The notes under the pieces are model-generated. The model saw only the letters and a program-made list of their open reading frames with translations, ran no database searches and was not told the origin of the DNA. A DNA stretch of 64,000 nt, taken from the NCBI GenBank assembly GCA_030068075.1, contig CM057839.1, positions 18,641,167-18,705,166 on the forward strand, read 5' to 3'. Source of the stretch: Paguma larvata (taxonomy: Eukaryota; Chordata; Mammalia; Carnivora; Viverridae). Shown piece after piece: positions 55,369 to 64,000 of this stretch; the stretch's first letter is position 1, and each line of letters opens with the position of its first letter. The position numbers and the translations under genes were made by a program.

Positions 55369-57173
55369 GTAAGTATGCAACAAGTTTCCCCAAATTTCCA
55401 TATGGTTAAGTGTTACTGAAAACTAGCTGTCCAGGAAGTCATAAATATTCCAGTGGAAAGGTAATGGAGAATAAATTCTGAGATTTCTAATTTGCACCCA
55501 CAGGACCCTTAGCTGAGATCTGAGGGGAACCGATCCTGTTTGCTGTAGGAAGTGTTGGTATTGCAGTGATAGATGTGAAAATTCGGAAAAAGTACATTCG
55601 GACTGCCCAGTATGTCACAAGACATCCAGATAGTATAGCATATCAATGTACACTTTGTAGCCCATTCAACTTACCCAACCTTTAACTCAGAAAGGATAAT
55701 ATTTTAACATTTGGACACATTTTTTTTCCCAATCCTTTATGTCTAGAGATCATAAAAAGTATAGGTTGTAGATATACTTCTATAAACAGCTTTGTGCTAA
55801 GATTTTTAAAAGAGATTTTGTTCTCGACTCTCTTTAAATGAATAACGAATATTGAAAATCGCTGCAAAGGTTGTAACCAGACTTGTTTGAGGATTTGGCA
55901 AACTCTTTTCTTTTTGGCAAACTTAATTTTCCTTTCGAATTCTGATTGAACCAGGTATATTGGCCCACCTAGACCCAACTTCATCAAAGTACTAATTCTC
56001 ACTGTATTTTCCAATTATCAAACACTTTCTTTGATCCTTAGACAAAGAGAAACTGTCAGGGGGAAAAAAAAAGATGGATTGTGATTGAATGCTAAAATGT
56101 CAGTGAAAGTAGCTAAAAATAAAACTGTCCTCCAAATAAATATAAAAAAAAAACTTGTATCTTAACGCAAAAAGGAAGAATAAGAATCTTCATGTTGGCT
56201 GGGAAATAAATAACCCTAAAAAGTATTTATTAAGTAGGTAAATCCTAGAATATTATAATTTCAGAGATTCCATATGGTTTTCTCTGGGTGAAAAAGTATA
56301 TATTACTTTTTGCAGTGTTGAGCCCTCTATATGCTTTTATTAATTTATACCTTCAAGCCTTCCCCACCCAATTATTTGCTTAAAACAAATCAGCAAGCAA
56401 ACAAAAAAGCTAGAGTATAAGAAAAGAAAACTTCTGAAAGCTGAAAGAATTTTATCGTTACCAATTAGCAGTGGGTATTAAATAGATTCTTAACAGTTGA
56501 TATCTTAAAGATTAAATAATATTTAGGACTCAGAATTACACATATTAAATAACTGAATATTCAACCCAGAGGGCTTCTATATTCATTTTTAAAACTGTAC
56601 CTGCCTGGCCTCCTCATTTGTACTTGAATTGGCCCCAACACTACACTGTTCTCCCCATGTATACACATATTCACCTTTCACTCACATTCCTGATAAGCGG
56701 AACCGCATTTCTTTGGAGATGGAAACAATCTAGATAGTGGCTAAAAGGAAGTGTGGATGAACAAGCAGCTGCAGGGGTGATGTCTACACTACTTAATGAC
56801 TGTCCTGCAAAGAATCAGAATCACCATTTATAAAAACACTGACCTTCCTACCTCTTGCCACATCACATTTTAAATCAAAGAAAACAAAGATTCTAAAAGA
56901 GGAAACATGTGGCCAGCTGTTCGCACTGTAGCCCCTGAAATCAATCTACTCCCCTGAAGGACACTTTAAATGTGAGAGCATTTGCTTTCATGCTTTGTGC
57001 TTTCGTTCGATTTTTGTTTTTGATACTTATCCTCTCTTTGCCAGATTGTTGGCTGATAAATTGTTTTCAAACATTTATATGACTTCTGTTTATGTAGTCC
57101 AGAAGGGGGAAGACCTTTTGTTATAGGTAGTAAAAATCAAGTGAAACAGATAGTCAGGGTCGTGATTTGCCAA

Positions 57174-57186
57174 AGGTCAAGGGTCA
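57174..57186 (+). promoter_or_regulatory. DR1 nuclear-receptor motif (first)
   Basis: AGGTCAAGGGTCA has two AGGTCA-type half-sites separated by one base, the DR1 arrangement recognised by HNF4, PPAR-RXR, RXR and COUP-TF. A further GGGTCA/TGACC inverted pair overlaps it (57181-57198). Confidence 0.5.
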
Positions 57187-57214
57187 TGACAAGTGACCGA
57201 CTCCAGAGGCTTTG

Positions 57215-57227
57215 AGGTCAAAGGTGC
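57215..57227 (+). promoter_or_regulatory. DR1 nuclear-receptor motif (second)
   Basis: AGGTCAAAGGTGC is one or two bases from the HNF4-type consensus AGGTCAAAGGTCA. It starts 41 bp after the first DR1, about four helical turns, on the same strand. Confidence 0.45.
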
Positions 57228-59009
57228 GACTGGAATCCCATAACCTCCACTCTGGCTTTTTACATCACAAAGGAGAGCAACGCTTTTCTAACTTCTGTGA
57301 AGGAATCTATACCCATGTTCACAGTTTTCCTTGAAAAATTATTTCAAAACCATTCTGCTCACGATTTTCCCCCTTGAAACCAAGTGGCATGAAATAGGCT
57401 TTTATATAAATTGAATGTCTCCTTAGCTTTTTATTAGCATTCTATATTGGCAACCTAGAGGAGGAGGAACTAAGAGATTAATATGTGTTTTTTAAATGGA
57501 AAATAAGCACATTTTTTAAAAGTTCAAAACCCAAACCAAAGAGGTACATTTATCTTTTTGTTACTTTCTTTTTCAATCCCGTGTGTATTTACTGAATGCA
57601 CCTAAAAGTCTTGTTTTCCTTGAAAGACTAAATAAGAGCAACAGTGATCTCTTACGATTTCTATTGGGGAAATATCTTTAAAGTTAAAGTTCTTAATACA
57701 GGTCCAAAATAAGGTTTTGTAACAGGAACTGTTCTGGCATTATTATAATGCTTCCCCTCCCCCCCCCCCACCTCCAATTTAAAACAAATACAAAACATCA
57801 GTGATGCCAGGGCCACTGATTAGGTCAGAGTGCCTGGCAGATCTCATGACATATTAGTAGCTGCAGCTATATCTATACCATGTGAACTGGAGGAAAAATG
57901 CAGAACCTTACTTTTCAACTCCATTGGCTTCTAACCTCTCATGAGCACTTAATTCCTCATAGAGAAGGAAATAGTCACGCTGTAGAATCCTGTGGCCCAT
58001 GAAGGGTAATTGGATAACATCTTTTGAAAGATTTACAAGGCTGCCAAGGATTTTGCCAGCTTTAAACCTGATTGATTCAGTGTGAAAAGATCTGAACAAT
58101 TCTGACCTAAAAGTTTAAAGACAGACCTTTCCTGTGAAAGTTTAATTTAGAGCCTGCAATAAAACTGTATTGGAAAACACCACATTGAAGAACACAGCCA
58201 TAAATTGCAAAACTTAGCATTATGTTAAAGGACATTTTTCCCCCTCAAGTCCTCTGAAAGAACCCTAATTGTTTACCAGATACTTTAATAATGAAGTGTT
58301 TTTGTTTTTTGTTTTATTATTATTATTTGCTTTATTTTAAATTTTTTTCCTGGAAGAAGTCCTTAAAGAAAGACAAAACTATCCAACTACTTTGCCTCCC
58401 TAACCAAGAAGTCAAACTTCTTGATAATACATACAGATGGAGTTTATATAAGTTTTTTCTTATTAGGTAAAACAAAGAAAAGTGAAATTCTGTTTATCTT
58501 TAACAAACAAAGAGTAGACTAAACAGACTTGTTCCATATTTTAATTTTTCAAAGTGCTGGTTCTCATCATATATTAATTTCCATTTTGACAATATATATA
58601 TATACACTCATAATTAGTACAATATTTTGTGGGTAGACTCAGATGCGTGTGATGACTCAGACAGTTTAATGATTAAATATCTTCCAGCTAATTACTCCAG
58701 GCCATTAATTATTTATCTGAGTCCATAATTCTATCGTCTATTTTAGCCTCTCTTCTATTGCCCATTTTGGAAGAAGCAGGTTTGGGAAAACTAAAGCATA
58801 AAAATTTCAAGTAAACAAAATTAAGCAGAGTATATACATCTTTTTTCCCCCTTTTCTTTAGAATCAGAGAAAAATTGAGACTATGGTATTTAGACAAAAG
58901 CCTATTGATCTTTAAACAATACCTCCTTTGTGACTTGTTCACTAACTTTGTGTTTCTTCCTCAAATTTCAGTTTGAAGGATTAGGGAAAAATGCCATGCG
59001 CTCACTTAC

Positions 59010-59062
59010 CTGTGATTTGGGAGATATGCCATTTGCCTTTCGAGTCTTTGAATCATATGAAC
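59010..59062 (-). other. candidate exon end with strong minus-strand donor
   Basis: On the minus strand, CAAATCACAG is followed by GTAAGTGAG, a near-ideal splice donor whose intron would start at 59009. The upstream minus-strand frame is open for about 30 codons until a TAA near 59095. No convincing acceptor is seen, so the exon start given is only indicative. Confidence 0.2.
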
Positions 59063-59207
59063 TAGTCCTAGTGTTTAAAATAGGAATCTCGATTTAGGGT
59101 ACTTTTGTCCCTATACATATATTTTCAAGTGACCAGAAGTGACTGCTTTTTTATATAGATTTGTGAGAACACAAATGATGTTTGTGTTGTGATGTTGTAT
59201 TGTGATG

Positions 59208-59229
59208 TTCAATTTGTCAACAAATTGAA
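59208..59229. repeat. 22-bp near-perfect palindrome
   Basis: TTCAATTTGT and ACAAATTGAA are perfect 10-bp inverted arms around a 2-bp centre. They directly follow a TGTGATGTTGTATTGTGATG direct repeat. Confidence 0.85.
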
Positions 59230-59880
59230 AGTTTACTTTCCCCACCATCCTTTCAAAAGACAAAACAAAAGCAGAACTGTACCATTAAAAAGAAGTTTCA
59301 ATTAAGAAATGTGTAAAGGAGGAAACCTCTTTCATGTAAACTAGTTTATATCGAGAAAGGCATTCCGAAAGCAAAGAGGGGACAATGTGCTGAGCTCTCA
59401 TATTTCTTTCCTGAAGAATTAGGTAGTAAGTTTGCTCAGGCTTTCACCTTTTCCAACTCTAACTAGAGTTAAGTGTCTAGGAGGTAATTCAACCGGCCAC
59501 CTGAAAACCCGCCCCGTCTTAAGAATTAGAACAGTTCCACCCTTATTGAAGCCATCAAGAGTTGAATAAATTCCGCTGTATCAACTTCCAGCTGGCTGTT
59601 AGCAATTTCTGCAGGACAGTGTTATTATGTTGGTCTACAACAGTCCTCCAAACTGGCATGGTCCCCAGAAGCTCTTCCTCAGAATGTTACAGTCAGTTAA
59701 GCTGAAAATTGTTAACTACTGGGAAAATACCCCAGGGTGAATGAAGAGGCATATTAGGAATTGGCAATAAAAATATTTTTTGATATGTTCACATCACTTC
59801 AAATATCTTTATACAAGTCATCCATTCAACATAAAGGCTAAGAACAGAGAGCCTTTCACAGAGGCTTGACTTTGAGTTCT

Positions 59881-59895
59881 GGTGCCACCTAGTGG
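59881..59895 (-). promoter_or_regulatory. CTCF-like motif, minus orientation (15 of 15 consensus positions)
   Basis: The minus strand reads CCACTAGGTGGCACC, fitting every position of CCASYAGRKGGCRSY. It shares TGCCACCTAGTGG (plus-strand view) with the site at 26215. It lies in repeat-poor DNA. Confidence 0.5.
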
Positions 59896-60449
59896 ACAGG
59901 AGGAGGAAGAGACGATGCAATAGAGGCCTGACTTGAGTCACCACTCAGTAGATTATGACTGTCATTTGACTAATTTCCTTCAAATAACATAGTATATAAG
60001 AATTACCTATCACTTTCCTGATGAGATGTTTTTCAGGGCTCCCCATAAGTTAAAGGATTATCAAACCCTTATTTTTCTGACATAGCTTTGTAGCATTACC
60101 TGCAACTATTCCTCTCCATAAATTTTTCATAATACCCAGGTTGGTCTACTTCCAAACAAAATTCCTCATCTTTGCTCATGGTACCTTCCCAGACAGAACA
60201 GACTCTCTTATCTTTTCAGAATCTCATATTTGGAAAGACCATATTTGGATTAGATGTCTTCAGTCCTTGTGCGTCCCATAAAATTCCCTTCTAAGAATTT
60301 CCTCCAGTCTTCTTTCTTCTAGAGGCCATGAATTCAACTGATCTGAGATGGCTTGCTATATTTTCAATCACCTCTGGGTAGAAAGTGTTTTCCTACGTTG
60401 GACCCACAGCTTCAGCTGAAGAGCACCTCAGATGGAGGTGTGAGTTCAG

Positions 60450-60655
60450 GGCACAGACTCCAGAACAAGTTGAGTTCACATTTCAACTTTGCAACTTTCT
60501 AGTTGTGTGACGCTGGGAACATGACGAGCTCCCTAGATCTCAGTTTTTTCACTATAAAATAAAGATGAGAATAATGCTTATCATATCAGCATTGTGAATC
60601 GGCTTATAGGTGTGAAAGCACTTACATGCTTTCATGGTACATGCTTTAAAAGTGT
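60450..60655 (-). repeat. MIR element, minus strand
   Basis: TTTCTAGTTGTGTGACGCTGGG, CCCTAGATCTCAGTTTTTTC, TATAAAATAAAGATGAGAATAATGC and GGTGTGAAAGCACTTACATGC follow reversed MIR order, near full length. Confidence 0.8.
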
Positions 60656-61447
60656 TTGATTTCTTATATTCATAGCTTGGGGGAGTCATCGAGATAAGAG
60701 CAATGGTTGTAAATGAGAACAGATGGAAAGAGTATACTGAATGATAAACCTCAGTGTGTTTCCTTGGACTATTCTACCTATAAGGTGCTCCACTAGTTCC
60801 TAAAGACATAAGTTTGGAAGATGCTGAATGATATGGGCAGTTGTCTGCTGTATAGAACTATACAGCTATATATACAGCTGTACATAGATACATGTACATA
60901 GGTATGTGATAATTAGCATTATCAAGGTAAATTCTCAACATATTAACAACTTACCTTACTTTGCCTACACTGGCATTTCCTAAACCTATTTGACCCAATA
61001 ATCCTTTTTAATGTAATATCTTAACATCTTCATACACATTTATGGCTTAAAAGAGGGAACTTCAACTCAAAACCTTTAAGGACAAAGCAAATCATATAAA
61101 CCAGGGAAGTAGGTCAGGTGAAATGCAGCATGGAATAGAATGGATCATGGAAAACCAGAGGACACATATCTCACCTAAACGCAGTTCGGTTTGGCTTGTG
61201 AAAAACACTGTGTAGGCCTAAGCAAACACATCTGCAAGCTGATCCTGGGTCATGTTCAGCCAATCTGTGATTCCTGTAGAGTGACTAAAGGGAACTAACT
61301 GTGTTACCTGGGGAAGAATGAATTTTTAGATAGTAAGGAGAACTTAACAAAAGAGACTGTGAAGGAGAGGTAAAAGATATAAAACCAGGAAAAGGTAGCA
61401 TCCTGGAAACAAAGAGGCAAAACAGAGGGGTCTCTGGAACCAGAGAG
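60656..61447. other. unannotated DNA
   Basis: A small TA/CATG-rich imperfect repeat lies at 60855-60905 (ATACAGCTATATATACAGC). Otherwise no feature. Confidence 0.45.
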
Positions 61448-61740
61448 AAGGTGCATTCATTTCTATTGCTGCTGTGACAAAATGCTGCTGTCTTAGTGGC
61501 TTAACACAAAATTACTATTTTACAATTCCATGGGTCAGAAGTTTGACGTGGGTCTCAATGGGCTAAAATCAAGGTGTTGGCAGAGCTGTGCTACTTTTGG
61601 AGGCTCTAGGGGAGATCAGCTGCCTACCCTTTCCAGCTTAGAAGCCGCCTAGGGTCATTGGCATTGGTCTCCTTCTCCAGCAAAGACATGTCATGTCCAG
61701 TTTCATATCACATCAGTCTGACCTCTTTTCCTGCCTCCCT
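61448..61740 (-). repeat. probable MLT-type LTR or related repeat, minus strand
   Basis: CATTCATTTCTATTGCTGCTGTGACAAAATG, TGGCTTAACACAAAATTAC, TTACAATTCCATGGGTCAGAAG, GGGCTAAAATCAAGGTGTTGG, TTTGGAGGCTCTAGGGGAG and CCTTTCCAGCTTAG follow a common mammalian dispersed pattern. MaLR assignment is tentative. Confidence 0.5.
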
Positions 61741-62124
61741 CTTTCACTTAAAAAAAAAGTGAGTCCTTTTAAGCTTCATTTAAAGAAAAATACCACATAG
61801 TGGTTGCCTAAATATGGCAAACAGTGAAAGAACTTAAAAAAAAAAAAAAAAGACTGAAATGTGGAAAATAATGAACACAAAAGCGTAACTAAAAAATGCG
61901 CATTGAATTTGTTGGACATTTAATTTTCTGTGTCTTTTGGCGCCATGTTATCACTCTCACCTAACAGACTGCTACCTCTTTTTTCCTGTCCATCTCTATC
62001 TTGAGTCTTCTTTCCCTTTCCCTTCCTAAGTCAGTAACTTCAAAGCTTTGCCTTATTCATTTCTTCACTCTGTCAATAGATATTTACTAAGTACTTGTCT
62101 GTGCCATATTCTAGGCAATGGTTT
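61741..62124. other. unannotated DNA with poly-A
   Basis: An A-run lies at about 61834-61850. 62060-62124 resembles the old CAACAGATATTTACTAAGTAC-type repeat. No gene signal. Confidence 0.4.
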
Positions 62125-62180
62125 AGGTACTCGATAGATATTAGATAGATAGGTACTAGATAGATATTAGAGATATTATG
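62125..62180. repeat. 26-bp tandem duplication in a GATA-like repeat
   Basis: AGGTACTCGATAGATATTAG plus GATAGAT at 62125-62150 recurs with small changes at 62151-62176, giving an imperfect AGAT/TAGATATTAG array. Confidence 0.85.
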
Positions 62181-62760
62181 TTATCCCCATAGGTGTTATC
62201 TCACCATACCTATGGAATCTGAAATTCCTGTAGGCACCTAGAGTATGTCCTTTATTGGTGACAAATAACAAATACAAGAACAAAAAATAAACCCAATTAT
62301 CTTCAGATTTGACTTACACAAAGCAATGAGCACATGCGCATGTTACAATACTTCAGTTTTAAATGGAAGTTTACTTATTGATACTTGGAGCAATACAGTC
62401 TTACTCTTGTAATCCTGGGCATTAATTGTTCAGTCATACTTTTCTTAATCCAACCCTCATGAAATCAGGAATTTCAGAGGTAAAATGCTTCACCTAAAGA
62501 GCTTATTATTCTTTTCAGACTTTCAAAATAGTCATACTTCAGGAAGATGCTAATCATGATTCTCTCCTCTACTTATGACTAAATCTTTTACAATGTAACA
62601 TTAGGGATATTGTTCATCTGTGTTTTGCTGGTTTAACTCTTCCAAGTGCCAAAATGAAGTGATTCATGAATGGCTTAGAGTGTGGTTTTAAAATCAAGAG
62701 ACATGAGGCATCTGTACTACAGAGTATCTTTCAACTATAAGAAAACCTTTTTATTTATTT
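62181..62760. other. unannotated DNA
   Basis: Unique-looking sequence. No feature recognised. Confidence 0.45.
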
Positions 62761-62925
62761 TGGGGTGCCTAGGTGGCTTAGTCGGTTAGGCATTTGACTT
62801 TTGAATTTGGCTCATAGTCATGGGAAGGAATCCCATGTGGGGTTCTTTGTTGAGCATTGAGCCTGCTTGAGATTCTCTCTACCTCTCCCTGACTCTCTCT
62901 CTAAAATAAAAACTGTAAAAAAATT
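62761..62925 (+). repeat. older CanSINE, plus strand
   Basis: GGGGTGCCTAGGTGGCTTAG, GTTAGGCATTTGACTTTTG, GAGCCTGCTTGAGATTCTC and CTCTCTCTAAAATAAAAAC are diverged old-type CanSINE sequence with an internal deletion. Confidence 0.92.
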
Positions 62926-63104
62926 AGAAAAAGAAACATTATTTAAACATTTAGGGCAAATGATGATGTTTTATTTACTAGAATATTGTTTGAATAATCC
63001 AATGAAGATCTAGTATGAATTATTGACCACTGAGGAAGTTTTATTATTTAAGAGATTCAAATGATCACTTCTGTGTGCTATTTTGATGTGAAGGCTATGA
63101 TTTA

Positions 63105-63240
63105 ATGTTTGTTAGATGCCTTAAGTGCTTTTTTTGTATCTTCTCATTTAATCCTCACAACTTCCATTTTATGGAAGGGAAAACTGAGATACAGTTAATT
63201 TGAATCCAGGCAATGTGAGAATAAAGTTCAAATTCTTAAT
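63105..63240 (+). repeat. MIR element, plus strand
   Basis: GTTAGATGCCTTAAGTGCTTT, TCTTCTCATTTAATCCTCACAAC, TTTTATGGAAGGGAAAACTGAG and TTTGAATCCAGGCAATGTGAG are well-preserved MIR segments. Confidence 0.85.
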
Positions 63241-63593
63241 CCTTTCATTCCTTCCTTGTCATTAATTTTTTTTTTTTTTTTAGTACATGGTGTCTGTGAA
63301 GCATAAGTCTATAATACTTGGGGGAGAAACTAGCTATCTTGAAGAAAAAATAAATTGAAATGGAAAGCAATTAATTTCTCTTAATGTGAATGAAGGATGA
63401 CCTAAATACTTGTGGAGAAGTAATTTCAAGTATGGAAATGTACAGGAAAAAAAAATCCTCTTTACTGAATAAGTAATTTAGCATTAATCCTCCTGTTTTT
63501 TAATCTTTATATTTTTACATTTTTTATATTTGTTCTTAAAACTATCTTTTTTCTGTCAAACCACTTGTACATATATATACATTCTCCTTCTCA
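63241..63593. other. unannotated AT-rich DNA
   Basis: Poly-T at 63270-63284. No repeat family or gene is recognised. Confidence 0.45.
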
Positions 63594-63626
63594 ATGTGTG
63601 TGTGTGTGTGTGTGTGTACACACACA
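63594..63626. repeat. TG/CA alternating tract with palindromic switch
   Basis: A TG run changes to CA through a TACA step (TGTGTGTACACACACA). The whole is alternating purine-pyrimidine and partly self-complementary, able to form Z-DNA or a short cruciform. Confidence 0.9.
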
Positions 63627-63759
63627 GATGCCATTATTTATTTATATAAAATGACTAAGAATCATTGCCTTGACCCTCTTTACCCCTCTATAAATCTCTC
63701 AGTTCTTTGTTTGGAAAGAAAGTAAGATCAGTAGAATGAACCTACACCTACAACCAAAG

Positions 63760-63885
63760 AGATCGGAATTCAAACCCTTGCTCATGACTGGCTGTTTGTG
63801 CCTCAGTATCTTCTATCTGTAACATGAGAACCATAGCAGAACCTAACAGAAAGGGCTGTGAGGAGGATTAAATGCAATTAGGAAT
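63760..63885 (-). repeat. MIR element, minus strand
   Basis: AATTCAAACCCTTGCTCATG, TGCCTCAGTATCTTCTATCTG, AACATGAGAACCATAGCAG and GGGCTGTGAGGAGGATTAAATG follow reversed MIR order. Confidence 0.8.
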
Positions 63886-64000
63886 GTTAGTAGTAGCTTC
63901 CCACTGGAGGAGCTTTAGGACTTGGGCCTCCAAGGTTGTTTCCTGTTGTGCTGGTAAAAGATATAGCCTAGATTAGGCTGTGCTGGCTAGATTTCAGTCC

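Larger units (their letters stand above)
54971..60449. other. repeat-poor unique stretch (5.5 kb)
   Basis: No L1, CanSINE, LTR or DNA transposon is recognised across this interval, which is unusual for the window. It contains the candidate microexon, DR1 pair, minus-strand donor, palindrome and CTCF-like motif listed separately. A C-run occurs at 57753-57775 and a TA run at about 58587-58602. No protein-coding frame is supported. Confidence 0.5.

Overview
The window is nuclear DNA from a carnivoran, almost certainly a felid. The main evidence is about two dozen tRNA-Lys-derived CanSINE copies, many with the cat-type SINEC_Fc body: a head reading GCGCCTGGGTGGCT, an internal CTCTCTCTGCCCCTCCCC block and an AATAAATAAA-type tail. 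Carnivoran L1, old L1M, MIR, L2, MER5A, MER20 and MLT1-type sequence complete the picture of an ordinary AT-rich mammalian intergenic or intronic region. No intact protein-coding gene, rRNA, tRNA gene, CRISPR array or prokaryotic feature is supported. The open frames I examined are explained by SINE antisense strands, L1 remnants, simple repeats, GC-rich DNA or chance.

Layout. 0-16 kb: unique AT-rich DNA with many minus-strand CanSINEs. These include a double insertion into one target (2.2-2.6 kb) and a triple pile-up inside a MER5A element (14.4-15.3 kb). A compact hairpin lies at 5.86-5.94 kb and a possible spliced exon at 8.46-8.79 kb. 16.0-16.9 kb: the only CpG island, preceded by a TG/CG Z-DNA-type tract and followed by a G-run plus a GTGTG repeat. 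It is the only promoter-like segment seen. 17-32 kb: MER5-type DNA transposons, an old L1 and more minus-strand CanSINEs, with a repeat-poor stretch at 27.4-31.1 kb. 32-42 kb: L2, old L1 and long unique DNA; the first plus-strand CanSINEs appear here, and one at 41.7 kb looks young. 42.4-47.4 kb: a nest of minus-strand L1s containing a twin-primed (5'-inverted) L1 with target duplications, an L1 inside an L1, and an MLT1-type LTR. 47.4-55 kb: sparse CanSINEs, a GT microsatellite, and an old element broken by an MLT1-type LTR and by MER20. 55-60.4 kb: repeat-poor DNA with a candidate 18-nt microexon, a paired DR1 nuclear-receptor motif, a strong minus-strand splice donor and a CTCF-like motif. 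60-64 kb: MIRs, a possible MLT-type LTR and a CanSINE.

Nothing here reads as a set of genes working together. The most useful leads are regulatory or evolutionary. All 18 CanSINEs left of about 31.8 kb lie on the minus strand, and this changes abruptly to the right. Four CTCF-like motifs fall in two convergent pairs. There are also the two DR1 motifs, the hairpin and the CpG island flanked by non-B DNA. All calls were made by eye. Repeat boundaries are approximate to about 5-20 bases, more for the oldest elements.
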